Source: Nostoc flagelliforme FACHB-838 (GTDB lineage Bacteria; Cyanobacteriota; Cyanobacteriia; Cyanobacteriales; Nostocaceae). Taken from it: 64,000 bases of DNA. The stretch covers positions 62,001 to 126,000 of the forward strand of contig NZ_JACJSI010000006.1 in assembly GCF_014698065.1 (NCBI RefSeq), in the 5' to 3' direction. The position numbers and the translations under genes were made by a program. Positions 10,137 through 19,121 of this stretch are shown here, one piece after another (the first letter of the stretch is position 1; each line of letters starts with the position of its first letter). The notes beneath the pieces were generated by a model that worked only from the letters and a program-made list of their open reading frames with translations, made no database searches and was not told where the DNA came from.

Positions 10137-10619
10137 TGCTAATTTTTGGTTATGGAAATATGAGGCAAAAGGAGTCAGGAATTAGGAGTTAGTAGTTATA
10201 AGTTAGGAATTATGATTACTCCAACGATCAAAAGACGGAGTTTAAATGAGATAAGCTTGTTGTTTGTTTCGCCCATTAGGGTCGTTAGCGCAGTAGGACG
10301 CAAGTCCAACTTTAAAGGACAAGTCATCAGCCAGTCATATAGAATTATTCTGACTCCTGGCTCCTGTACAGATGCGATTAATCGCGTCTCTCCTAACTCC
10401 TAACTTCTTAATTCTGACTCCCTATTAGTAAAATAAACGCAAAACTCAACATTAGTCAGACTTACAACCTATACAAGACTATCTTGTCCGATTTTGTGAG
10501 CTACGAAGGTAACAAAATTGTTAAAAAAAAACGTCAGAGTGTGATAGACCTATGGTTCTAGTTTACAAGTGCAGGCACTATCCTCCCCCAACAATCGCTG
10601 ACTCTAAAGTTAACTGAGC
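10137..10619. other. Intergenic region with Nostoc-type short repeats
   Basis: No gene is supported. Bases 10171-10212 carry GGAGTCAGGAATTAGGAG-type sequence and 10345-10425 its inverted relatives (CTCCTAACTCCTAACTTC), with a GATGCGATTAATCGCGTCTC palindromic core at 10371-10390. The stretch 10440-10619 presumably holds the promoter of the downstream DUF1574 gene. Confidence 0.45.
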
Positions 10620-13600
10620 ATGAAAACAGTATTACCAGATCGCCAGCAATCCTTAGTGCAATGGGTAAGCCAAGCAACAGGGATCAACACTTTCGGAGTG
10701 AAAGTCCGGTTGCGGGGAAATGACCTTCATATTCTTTGTGAAGGTACGGAATGTCCGCAGCGTTGGCGCACTTTGTCTGACTTGCTGCAAGCGCTACAGC
10801 AAACAAACTTAGATATACTCACAAATAGCGAACAAACCTCAATATATCAAGTATTTGTCTATGGCCGAAGAAAAGGGGAACAACGCCCCTCATGGTGCCA
10901 TCGGGTTCACTTGAATCAAATAGATAAGCATCTGGAGCAGGTGAAACAAGCCTTGCTAACAGACTCGGAAAAATCGAAACAATCGGGTGGGGCGCTGATT
11001 GTCTCTAATGAAAGTCTGGCACGCCAAGGGAACCCAGAGGCGATCGCTCGATATCTTAGTGAAACTCTGAGTACATTAGGTGTATCGGTTCAGGCAAAGA
11101 TTAAGCTATATAAGCCCAAGAACTCCCAGCCAGAAGAAAATCGCCTGTGGATATTTTGCCAGTCGAGTTATACCCCTGATGCATCATTGCTTGCTGAACC
11201 TATAGCACAAAAGTTGCGTTATCTCAAGCTTTCTGGCTACCAAGATGCAGTAATTGTTTCCCAAGTAATTGGCGAAACTGCCCCTGATTGGTTACTGCGG
11301 GTAGATTTGACGCCACCAGAGGTGATGCTGAAGGAGTGGGCGCGTTGGGGAGATGTCCAAGCGATCGCGCGATTATTAACTGAGGTACTATCAGAACTAA
11401 AAGTTGCTGTCCAAGTTTCTCTGAAAGAATCAACGCTACATATCTTTTGTAGCCCAGCTTTTGATCCTTTAGGAACTGCCCCCATCCCAGACAAGGAAGT
11501 GTGCTTAGAGGCGATTTTACCACACCTAGAAGCGATCGCTCCTCAAGGCATTCTCGCCACCACCATATACGGACAAAAAGCAGGCGACAAGCAACCCACT
11601 TGGATTGATTGGCTGGCTTTACCTGCTGCCAAGCATCCCGCCTTTGCCATATCACCACTAGATTTGGCAAATACTGGTGATGAACCAGCCATTATATTTT
11701 TACTAGAGCGCTTACTCAATCCCGATCTGGATTGGCGGCTATTGACAGGTGGAATTCGCGTACTGCTACTGAACAAAAATGATTTATTGCACATCATGTG
11801 TGACGCACCTGTTTGTCCAGTGCGACAACAAGTAGCGAGTAAAATTACGCAGTTTATCCGCCAGTTAAAAATTCCCGGTATTATGGGAGTACGTATCTAT
11901 GGTCGCCGTGCTGGGAATAAAGAACCTTTTTGGCATTATGGCGTTGATCTTGAACATCGCCAACGTTTAGTACCAGAAGCAACCCCAGAATTTGCTGCTA
12001 CTTCTATATACATTAACGATTTAGTAACCTCTGAAACTAGTGAACCAATTTTGCGCCCAGACTTAACGACAGAAGAAGTTCAAAGTTTTGTAACAGAAGT
12101 AGCACGAGATTGGATGGCAACGGCGAGTTCAACAGCGAAAAAATTCCTGTTGAAAAGTCAGCTATTTACCGAAAGCAAACAGTCAGCAGAAAAAAGCCCT
12201 GATGTTCAAGGACTTAAGATTGCTTTAGTTTGGGGAACGCTAGGATTATTACTTACCCTGCAAACTGATTGGGTGTTGGGTCGAATCATTGCACGTAGTA
12301 TGCCGAGTTCCCCAAAAGTCGCTAGTGTCAACCTCCCATCATCTTCTGAGCAAAAGCCATCTTTGACATCTGGGGAAAATCAGAGTGAGAAAACGACGTT
12401 ATTTACCAGCACTTCCAAAACAAAATCTTCTCCTAATCAAAGTTCTGTATTTAATGCTTCGGAATTTACCCAAAGTGATGAGACTCCGACAAACAATTTG
12501 GCAGCCGCACCACTGAAGGAAAAAGCAACCGCAACAGCTATTCTCTTAGCAGCGCGATCGCAGATGCCAAGCTTCAATGTCAGGCAGTTAGACGAGCAAC
12601 TAGCACTCTATAAACAGCGTTTGGCTAAAACTGGTAGTCCGCCAGATGTATTAATTATTGGCTCCTCCCGCGCTCTCAGGGGAGTAGATCCGGCAGCACT
12701 TTCTAAAGCTTTAGCGACTCAGGGCTATCCAAATCTTGACGTGTTTAACTTTGGGATTAATGGTGCCACTGCACAAGTTGTAGAGTTTGTAATTCGTCAC
12801 GTACTGGAACCTTCGGAACTACCCAAAATAATCATCTGGGCAGATGGTGCGCGTGCTTTCAACGGTGGGCGCGAGGATATTACCTTTAACTCCATCGCTA
12901 CATCACCTGGTTATAAACAAGCATTCCAAAAAACACCAACAACTCTAAATGGAAGTGATTTGCCAGAAAATACGGTAAATTCAGAAGAAGAAAATGCAAC
13001 CGAAGAAAAACAGGAGATTAGTACCTATCAAGCTGTTAATCAGTCTTTAAATCAGGCTCTAGCATCTGTTTCTTCTAGCTATCAAAACCGCGACCAAATA
13101 AAGAGTTTACTGCAAAAACAACTGGTTATACTTGGTCAAAATCAGACAGTTTCATCACAAAAACAGCTGACAGATGGTACTTCAGATCAGAGTATTTCCC
13201 AGCAAGCAGTTGATTTTGATGGCTTTCTACCTTTGTCGATTCGCTTCAATCCCCTCAGATACTATCAAAAACATTCTAGAGTTCCTGGAAATTACGACAA
13301 CGACTATAAATCTTTCCAAGTAGAAGGACAGCAAGATACCGCCTTTCAAGAAGTGCTTCAGTTTACTCAGTCTAAGAACATTTCTTTAGTCTTTGTCAAT
13401 ATGCCTTTGACAGGAGATTATTTAGATCCAGTGCGTAAACAATATGAGCAAGAATTTCAGCAATATATGTTGCGTTTGGCTACTAATCCCAACTTTATTT
13501 ATCGTGATTTGAGCCAACAGTGGCCAAAAGCAAATGACTACTTTTCTGACCCCAGCCACCTCAACCGATTTGGCGCATACGAAGTCTCGAAAAAGCTGGC

Positions 13601-13634
13601 GAATGATCCGATGATTCCTTGGCCAGTGAAGTAG
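10620..13634 (+). CDS. DUF1574 protein: repeat-containing sensor-like N-terminus plus SGNH-like C-terminal domain
   Basis: 1004 residues. The first ~455 residues are four diverged repeats, each holding a (L/I)(H/W)I(L/F/M)C core followed by a (V/I)YG(R/Q)(R/K)AG..(P)xW segment (for example LHIFCSPAF ... IYGQKAGDKQPTW). A hydrophobic segment (ALVWGTLGLLLTLQTDWVLG, about 535-555) and a Ser/Thr-rich linker follow. The C-terminal domain has an SGNH-hydrolase-like block I (VLIIGSSRALRGVDP, ~676) and a final DPSHLNRFGAYE motif (~977) that could supply Asp and His. The downstream MBOAT gene suggests joint O-acylation of an extracellular polysaccharide. The function of the N-terminal repeats is not known. 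Confidence 0.8.
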   Translation: MKTVLPDRQQSLVQWVSQATGINTFGVKVRLRGNDLHILCEGTECPQRWRTLSDLLQALQQTNLDILTNSEQTSIYQVFVYGRRKGEQRPSWCHRVHLNQIDKHLEQVKQALLTDSEKSKQSGGALIVSNESLARQGNPEAIARYLSETLSTLGVSVQAKIKLYKPKNSQPEENRLWIFCQSSYTPDASLLAEPIAQKLRYLKLSGYQDAVIVSQVIGETAPDWLLRVDLTPPEVMLKEWARWGDVQAIARLLTEVLSELKVAVQVSLKESTLHIFCSPAFDPLGTAPIPDKEVCLEAILPHLEAIAPQGILATTIYGQKAGDKQPTWIDWLALPAAKHPAFAISPLDLANTGDEPAIIFLLERLLNPDLDWRLLTGGIRVLLLNKNDLLHIMCDAPVCPVRQQVASKITQFIRQLKIPGIMGVRIYGRRAGNKEPFWHYGVDLEHRQRLVPEATPEFAATSIYINDLVTSETSEPILRPDLTTEEVQSFVTEVARDWMATASSTAKKFLLKSQLFTESKQSAEKSPDVQGLKIALVWGTLGLLLTLQTDWVLGRIIARSMPSSPKVASVNLPSSSEQKPSLTSGENQSEKTTLFTSTSKTKSSPNQSSVFNASEFTQSDETPTNNLAAAPLKEKATATAILLAARSQMPSFNVRQLDEQLALYKQRLAKTGSPPDVLIIGSSRALRGVDPAALSKALATQGYPNLDVFNFGINGATAQVVEFVIRHVLEPSELPKIIIWADGARAFNGGREDITFNSIATSPGYKQAFQKTPTTLNGSDLPENTVNSEEENATEEKQEISTYQAVNQSLNQALASVSSSYQNRDQIKSLLQKQLVILGQNQTVSSQKQLTDGTSDQSISQQAVDFDGFLPLSIRFNPLRYYQKHSRVPGNYDNDYKSFQVEGQQDTAFQEVLQFTQSKNISLVFVNMPLTGDYLDPVRKQYEQEFQQYMLRLATNPNFIYRDLSQQWPKANDYFSDPSHLNRFGAYEVSKKLANDPMIPWPVK

Positions 13635-13639
13635 GGGAA

Positions 13640-13725
13640 TGGAGATAAGGGAGCAGGGGAGGCAGGGGAAGAAGAATTAATGACCAATGCCTAATGACAA
13701 ATGACAAATGACAAATGACTAAAAA
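13640..13725. repeat. Short repeats between DUF1574 and MBOAT genes
   Basis: A GGGAGCAGGGGAGGCAGGGG block is followed by three tandem copies of the 8-mer AAATGACA (13693-13718), ending just before the MBOAT start codon. It probably separates two genes of one transcript. Confidence 0.6.
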
Positions 13726-15225
13726 ATGAACTTTATATCAATTTTCTATGGGCTGTTTTTGTTGAGTGTGTTAGGAATTTACTGGTCTTTAGCACAACAT
13801 AAATTGCGATTGTGGACGTTGCTAATTGCCAGTTTGGTTTTCTATGCATCTTTACACATTCAATACATACCATTACTCTTAGCATCGACATTTATTAATT
13901 TCCGTGTAGGGCTGGAAATTGGTAAAAACACATCACCAGGAAAACATTCTCTTGACTGGCAAATTTCTAATGAAGAATGGCAATTTGCTCAAGGTGATTG
14001 GAATCGCCGCCGTTTAAAAGTTTTGTGGCTAGGTATAACTTTAAATGTTTTACTCTTATTAGCTTTTAAGTATTTTACTCCTTTGTTCAAGTTTGTTTTT
14101 CATGTACAAACAAACTCACCAGATAGCTCTTTTAAATTAATTGCCCCCTTAGGAATTTCATTTTTCACCTTTGAATGCATCGCCTATTTAATAGATGTTT
14201 ATCGCGGTGCCCCTGCTACTGATAATTTTCTCAAGTTTGCTACATACAAATTATTCTTCGCCAAACTGATTTCAGGGCCGATTACGCGCTATCACAACTT
14301 AGCAAATCAATTTAATACACTAGAATTACCCAATACCAATAGAGTAGCTGAAGCGCTGTGGTTGATTGCTAGGGGTGCAGTCAAAAAAGGTATTTTTGCA
14401 GATCACCTGGGAATTTTCGTCGATTTATGTTTCGGTAATTTGCAACGTGCCGGTAGTACCGATTTGTGGTTAGCTACATTCGCATACGGCTTGCAGTTAT
14501 ATCTAGATTTCAACGGTTACGTAGACATTGCCCGTGGTAGTGCTTTGCTTTTCGGCTTGGTTCTACCTGAAAATTTCGACTTTCCTTATTTCAGCACGAA
14601 TATTTCAGAATTTTGGCGGCGCTGGCATATCACTTTAGGAGATTGGCTACGTAACTATGTCTACTTTCCTTTGGGTGGTTCCCGTCGGGGTTTAGTCCGT
14701 ACCTGCGGGAATTTATTTATTGTGATGCTAATCGCTGGTATTTGGCACGGTGCTGCTTTGGGTTATGTAGTGTGGGGCATATTCCACGGATTAGCCTTGG
14801 TGGTTCATCGACTTACAGATACTATGAGCGATCGCTTTGAAAATCTAGAAAAATTCTGGCAAAATCCTCTAGGTATCTTTGTCGCTTGGTTCTTAACCCA
14901 ACTAATGGTTTTTACCTCTTGGATTTGGTTCCGTCTACCTAACCTCGAAGACTCTTCTTTTGTAATTCGGCATCTTTGGGGTTATCCGGCTGACGCCCAG
15001 TTTGCTCAAAAAGTTTATGTAGATGCCTTAAACATGAGCCAATACCAACTTACTTGGGGAATTCTAACTTTAGCTGCCCTTATGACTGTAGTCTATGCCT
15101 TCAACCGAATGCTGAAGCTAGAGTTTAACTGGCCGCTTAAACTTGTCTTTGTCCCCATCTGTTTCTACGCTGTTTGGTTATTAGCTCCTGAAGGCAGTTT
15201 GCCATATATCTACTTTGATTTTTAA
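13726..15225 (+). CDS. MBOAT-family membrane O-acyltransferase (AlgI-like)
   Basis: 499 residues with about ten hydrophobic helices. The MBOAT core is present: FFTFECIAYLIDVYRG near residue 150, the LYLDFNGYVDIARG block near 262, FWRRWHITLGDWLRNYVYFP near 300, and the putative catalytic histidine in AGIWHGAALGYVVWG near 343. Family members transfer acyl groups to polysaccharides or other acceptors at the membrane. The DUF1574 gene directly upstream may act with it as the periplasmic partner, as AlgX/AlgJ-type SGNH proteins do with AlgI. Start chosen at the first ATG after the short repeats. Confidence 0.88.
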   Translation: MNFISIFYGLFLLSVLGIYWSLAQHKLRLWTLLIASLVFYASLHIQYIPLLLASTFINFRVGLEIGKNTSPGKHSLDWQISNEEWQFAQGDWNRRRLKVLWLGITLNVLLLLAFKYFTPLFKFVFHVQTNSPDSSFKLIAPLGISFFTFECIAYLIDVYRGAPATDNFLKFATYKLFFAKLISGPITRYHNLANQFNTLELPNTNRVAEALWLIARGAVKKGIFADHLGIFVDLCFGNLQRAGSTDLWLATFAYGLQLYLDFNGYVDIARGSALLFGLVLPENFDFPYFSTNISEFWRRWHITLGDWLRNYVYFPLGGSRRGLVRTCGNLFIVMLIAGIWHGAALGYVVWGIFHGLALVVHRLTDTMSDRFENLEKFWQNPLGIFVAWFLTQLMVFTSWIWFRLPNLEDSSFVIRHLWGYPADAQFAQKVYVDALNMSQYQLTWGILTLAALMTVVYAFNRMLKLEFNWPLKLVFVPICFYAVWLLAPEGSLPYIYFDF

Positions 15226-15453
15226 GTGAAACATTAGACAATATAGAACTTCTCATCTCGTAATAAATCAGCAAGACTTAAAATTTTTCCATAGGCTAAT
15301 TGTAAAGAAGTGTAAAGACGAATAAATAGGCGATCGCATCATTGAAAGTTATAGCTAGCTTGGTGTTGGAATGACTGATATGTATTCAATCTATTACTTT
15401 TATCACCATTGTTTATAGTAGGAAAACTTTACAGTTCGAAGAGCTTTTTAAAG

Positions 15454-15470
15454 TATTCTGTTACAGAATA
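15454..15470. promoter_or_regulatory. 17-bp palindrome in the upstream region of psbA copy 1
   Basis: TATTCTG-TTA-CAGAATA is an inverted repeat with 7-bp arms, about 110 bases before the psbA start codon. The 354-base stretch 15226-15579 holds no gene. TTTACA at 15428-15433 lies just upstream of the palindrome and could be a -35 element, but I cannot place a convincing -10. Confidence 0.35.
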
Positions 15471-15579
15471 TTAAGTCAGAGATCGCGTCAAAGTAAATTC
15501 ATGTAGACTGTAATTCAACAAGCTAAAACACAATCTGCTTGTTCCATTTTTAACAACAACATATAGCACTTATAAAACA

Positions 15580-16662
15580 ATGACCACAACCTTACAACGG
15601 CGCTCTGACGCTAACGTATGGGATCGCTTTTGCGAGTGGATTACCAGCACCGACAACCGCATCTACATTGGTTGGTTTGGTGTACTGATGATCCCAACCC
15701 TAATAGCTGCTACTGCTTGCTTCGTAATCGCCTTCATCGCTGCTCCTCCAGTAGACATCGACGGTATCCGTGAACCTGTTGCAGGTTCATTGATCTACGG
15801 AAACAACATCATCTCTGGTGCAGTTGTTCCTTCCTCCAACGCTATTGGCTTGCACTTCTACCCAATTTGGGAAGCAGCTTCTTTAGATGAGTGGTTGTAC
15901 AACGGCGGCCCTTACCAATTGGTAGTTTTCCACTTCTTGATCGGTTGCGCTTGCTACCTTGGTCGTCAGTGGGAACTTTCTTACCGTTTAGGTATGCGTC
16001 CTTGGATTTGCGTAGCTTACAGCGCACCATTGGCTTCCGCTACCGCAGTATTCTTGATCTACCCAATTGGTCAAGGTTCATTCTCTGATGGTATGCCTTT
16101 AGGTATCTCTGGAACCTTCAACTTCATGATTGTGTTCCAAGCAGAACATAACATCTTGATGCACCCCTTCCACATGTTAGGTGTGGCTGGTGTATTCGGC
16201 GGTTCATTGTTCTCTGCAATGCACGGTTCTCTAGTAACTTCTTCCTTGGTGCGTGAAACCACCGAAACGGAATCACAAAACTACGGTTACAAGTTCGGTC
16301 AAGAAGAAGAAACCTACAACATCGTTGCAGCCCACGGCTACTTCGGTCGTCTAATCTTCCAATACGCTTCATTCAACAACAGCCGTTCACTGCACTTCTT
16401 CCTCGCAGCTTGGCCTGTCGTCGGTATCTGGTTCACCGCTTTGGGTATCAGCACGATGGCATTCAACCTGAACGGTTTCAACTTCAACCAATCAGTAATT
16501 GACTCCCAAGGTCGCGTCATCAGCACCTGGGCAGACGTAATCAACCGCGCTAACTTGGGTATGGAAGTAATGCACGAGCGTAACGCTCACAACTTCCCCC
16601 TAGACTTAGCTGCTGGTGAAATTAGACCTGTCGCAATGACTGCTCCTGCTATCAACGGTTAA
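15580..16662 (+). CDS. psbA: Photosystem II reaction-centre protein D1, intact copy
   Basis: 360 residues, the standard length. D1 carries YZ, Mn4CaO5-cluster ligands and the QB site in thylakoid photosystem II. Y161, D170, E189, H190 and H198 are in place. The C-terminal ligands H332, E333, H337, D342 and A344 lie in [14 protein letters not shown]. The last 16 residues after Ala344 are the tail removed by CtpA. Residue 130 is Gln, the low-light D1:1 type, and residues 80 (Gly) and 158 (Phe) are not those of the microaerobic D1' form. A good terminator follows. Regulation by light is known for the family but not shown here. Confidence 0.98.
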   Translation: MTTTLQRRSDANVWDRFCEWITSTDNRIYIGWFGVLMIPTLIAATACFVIAFIAAPPVDIDGIREPVAGSLIYGNNIISGAVVPSSNAIGLHFYPIWEAASLDEWLYNGGPYQLVVFHFLIGCACYLGRQWELSYRLGMRPWICVAYSAPLASATAVFLIYPIGQGSFSDGMPLGISGTFNFMIVFQAEHNILMHPFHMLGVAGVFGGSLFSAMHGSLVTSSLVRETTETESQNYGYKFGQEEETYNIVAAHGYFGRLIFQYASFNNSRSLHFFLAAWPVVGIWFTALGISTMAFNLNGFNFNQSVIDSQGRVISTWADVINRANLGMEVMHERNAHNFPLDLAAGEIRPVAMTAPAING

Positions 16663-16686
16663 TTCTGAAAATTTAGCAAAATAAGA

Positions 16687-16718
16687 AGCGCCCTCCAGAA
16701 ATGAGGGGCGCTTTTTTT
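16687..16718 (+). terminator. Terminator of psbA copy 1
   Basis: AGCGCCCTC, a 7-base loop and GAGGGGCGCT pair with one bulged base, followed by TTTTTTT. It lies 25 bases after the psbA stop codon and isolates psbA from the Uma2 gene downstream. Confidence 0.85.
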
Positions 16719-16760
16719 GTTAGATTCAAGCTACAACTCCTACGGATGAGGAATCAGGTA

Positions 16761-17450
16761 ATGGCTGCTTCTGTAGAACATGGCTTAAATAATAGCGCTT
16801 TTATCCCTCCTTTAGAAAGTGGCGATCGCTTAACCCGCCACGAATTCGAGCGTCGTTATACAGCAATGCCTAATAAAAAAGCAGAATTAATCGAAGGAGT
16901 CGTTTACGTGGCATCACCACTGCGTTTTAGAAGTCATGGCCAACCTCATGGACAGTTAATTACCTGGTTGGGAGTTTATCAAGTTTTCACTCCAGGTTTA
17001 GCCCTAGGTGATAATGCTACTGTGCGCTTGGATTTAGACAATGAGCCACAGCCTGATGTTTTGCTGTTGATAGATAAACCAACCAAGGAACAGGCACAAA
17101 TCAGTGAAAATGATTACGTAGAAGGCGCACCAGAATTAGTAGCAGAAGTAGCAGCCAGTAATGCATCTATTGATTTATACGACAAAAAACGCGCTTACCG
17201 TCGCAACGGAGTACAGGAATATATCGTTTGGCAAACTTTAGAGAATAAACTCGACTGGTTCTGTTTGCAAAATGGTGAATATTTACTACTTGTGGCAGAT
17301 GCAAATGATGTGATTAAAAGTAGAGTATTTCCAGGTTTGTGGTTAGCTGTCACCTCACTAATCACAGGAGATATGACAAAAGTTATAGCAGTACTGCAAC
17401 AAGGGTTAAATTCAAAAGAACACGCTGAGTTTGTTGAGCGTTTAGCTTAA
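16761..17450 (+). CDS. Uma2-family (DUF820) restriction-endonuclease-fold protein
   Basis: I start the gene at ATG 16761 (MAASVEHGLN), nine bases after GAGG at 16748-16751. Upstream in-frame starts fall inside the psbA terminator. The product of 229 residues has the Uma2 order: KKAELIEGVVYVASP, a QPDVLLLID strand, the core ELVAEVAAS, and the YDKKRAYRRNGVQEYIVWQ signature. Uma2 proteins have a PD-(D/E)XK nuclease fold and are numerous in cyanobacteria; their biological role is not settled. It sits between the two psbA copies on the same strand. Confidence 0.85.
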   Translation: MAASVEHGLNNSAFIPPLESGDRLTRHEFERRYTAMPNKKAELIEGVVYVASPLRFRSHGQPHGQLITWLGVYQVFTPGLALGDNATVRLDLDNEPQPDVLLLIDKPTKEQAQISENDYVEGAPELVAEVAASNASIDLYDKKRAYRRNGVQEYIVWQTLENKLDWFCLQNGEYLLLVADANDVIKSRVFPGLWLAVTSLITGDMTKVIAVLQQGLNSKEHAEFVERLA

Positions 17451-17512
17451 TAAAGCTTAAAAATAATGTCTTGAAAAATACAAATTATTCATGTAAAACG
17501 TGATATTAGGAG

Positions 17513-17534
17513 CCGGGAAAGTTTTCCCTTTTTT
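17513..17534 (+). terminator. Probable terminator after the Uma2 gene
   Basis: GGGAA, AGTT and TTCCC form a short hairpin followed by TTTTTT. It lies about 65 bases past the Uma2 stop and before psbA copy 2. Confidence 0.5.
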
Positions 17535-17705
17535 CAGACAGTCTCCCTTGGGAAATTAGTTAACAGCATTTTCGGTGTGAGGTAACTCCAGAGAGTCCCG
17601 GCGATTAGGGGGAAGGTATTTGGCGAAAGTCTTTGAAAACAGCTTAATTCTCAATTCTTAAAAATTGGGAAAGTTTGTTGTCAGCGATTTATAAACAACA
17701 CAGTT

Positions 17706-18809
17706 ATGACCACAACTCTAGGAAGAAGCGAAAGCGGCAACCTGTGGGATCGTTTCTGTCAATGGATTACTAGCACCGACAATCGGCTTTATATTGGCTG
17801 GTTCGGCGTTTTAATGATTCCTACCCTATTGACCGCTACCATCTGTTTTATTATTGCCTTTATTGCTGCACCACCCGTTGATATTGACGGCATCCGGGAG
17901 CCAGTTGCTGGTTCTTTGTTATACGGCAATAACATCATCACTGGTGCTGTTGTACCCACATCTAATGCCATTGGTTTGCACTTCTACCCCATTTGGGAAG
18001 CTGCTTCAATGGATGAATGGCTCTACAACGGCGGCCCTTATCAACTCATTGTCTTGCACTTCCTGATTGGTATCTTCTGCTGGCTCGGTCGGCAATGGGA
18101 GTTAAGCTATCGCCTGGGAATGCGCCCCTGGATTTGCGTTGCTTACTCTGCTCCCGTAGCTGCTGCGACTTCTGTCTTTTTAATTTACCCAATTGGTCAA
18201 GGTAGCTTTTCTGACGGGATGCCTCTGGGCATTAGCGGCACATTTAACTTCATGTTCGTATTCCAAGCCGAGCATAACATCCTTATGCACCCATTCCATC
18301 AACTGGGCGTAGCGGCGGTGTTCGGTGGTGCGTTTTTCTGTGCGATGCACGGATCTTTGGTGACTTCCTCTTTAGTTAGAGAGACGACTGAAAGTGAATC
18401 TCAAAACTACGGATACAAGTTTGGTCAAGAACAAGAAACCTATAGCATCGTAGCGGCTCACGGTTACTTTGGGCGGTTAATCTGGCAATATGCCAGCTTT
18501 AATAACTCGCGTTCCTTGCACTTTTTCTTGGCTGCTTGGCCTGTAGTTGGTATCTGGTTGACGGCATTAGGCATCAGTACTATGGCGTTCAACCTCAACG
18601 GTTTCAACTTTAACTAGTCAGTTCTTGACTCTAAAGGTCATGTAATTAATACATGGGCAGATGTGCTAAACCGCGCCAATTTAGGTATAGAAGTGATGCA
18701 CGAGCGCAATGCTCACAACTTCCCCCTGGATTTAGCGGCTGGTGAGGCAGTACCTCTGGCAACGATGTCTACGACGGGCGTAGATGCAGCACCTGCAATT
18801 CACGGTTAA
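17706..18809 (+). pseudogene. psbA: Photosystem II D1, second copy, interrupted by an in-frame amber codon
   Basis: The frame encodes D1 (Q130 type; Y161, D170, E189, H190 and H198 present) up to residue 303, then TAG at 18615-18617 where copy 1 has Gln304 (CAA). The same frame continues through [13 protein letters not shown] and [14 protein letters not shown] to a TAA at 18807-18809, so one substitution separates it from an intact gene. The truncated form would lack H332, E333, H337, D342 and A344 and could not build the oxygen-evolving cluster. The full frame is 367 codons, 7 longer than copy 1; the excess (MSTTGVD) lies in the cleavable tail and matches a dispersed repeat. Its 5' leader and terminator look intact, so decay is recent, or the stop is a sequencing error or is read through. 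Confidence 0.93.
18762..18792 (+). repeat. Short dispersed repeat inside the psbA copy 2 tail
   Basis: CGATGTCTACGACGGGCG followed by TAGATGCAGCACC. Close relatives occur at 38107-38135 and, reversed, at 62999-63029. It accounts for the 7 extra codons of this psbA copy. Confidence 0.6.
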
Positions 18810-18832
18810 TTGTAAGTAATTTAAAATTCACT

Positions 18833-18861
18833 GCGCTCTCTGTCTAGAGGGCGCTTTTTTT
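18833..18861 (+). terminator. Terminator of psbA copy 2
   Basis: GCGCTCTC, a 6-base loop and GAGGGCGC pair with one wobble, followed by TTTTTTT. It closely resembles the terminator of copy 1. Confidence 0.8.
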
Positions 18862-19121
18862 ATATAAAAATTTACACAGATAAAATTTTAAAAAAATATC
18901 TGGTGTATTTGGGTACAATTACTAAATTGTTACTCATCTATATTAGTAAATGCATTGGTATAAATAAAAATAATTATCAAAACTGTGAGCAGTTAGTAAA
19001 CTACCTACTGACGGTTATCTCCAGAGTTAATATTCATTGTATTTCCACTGACTACAACTCTCAAATTTTAATTTTTGTCTCAATTCAATATAAAATCTAA
19101 AACTTAAAATCCAAAATCAAC
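18862..19121. other. AT-rich intergenic region before the malic enzyme gene
   Basis: No gene or repeat is recognised. The 65-codon open frame at 18903-19100 is AT-rich, lacks a ribosome binding site and has no protein-like pattern, so I leave it out. The malic enzyme promoter is presumably here. Confidence 0.35.

Noticed and set aside
9910..10185. 91-residue plus-strand frame
   Set aside because: It is a shadow of the minus-strand membrane-protein frame at 9882-10136 and has no recognisable pattern or ribosome binding site.
10278..10330. tRNA-like stretch GTCGTTAGCGCAGTAGGACGC
   Set aside because: No acceptor stem or T-loop can be formed around it.
10212..10403. 63-residue plus-strand frame upstream of the DUF1574 gene
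   Set aside because: It consists largely of short-repeat sequence and has no protein-like pattern.
17706..18617. Rogue or ChlF-type D1 paralogue
   Set aside because: D170, E189, H190 and, past the stop, H332, E333, H337, D342 and A344 are all present; these are lost in rogue D1 and ChlF forms.
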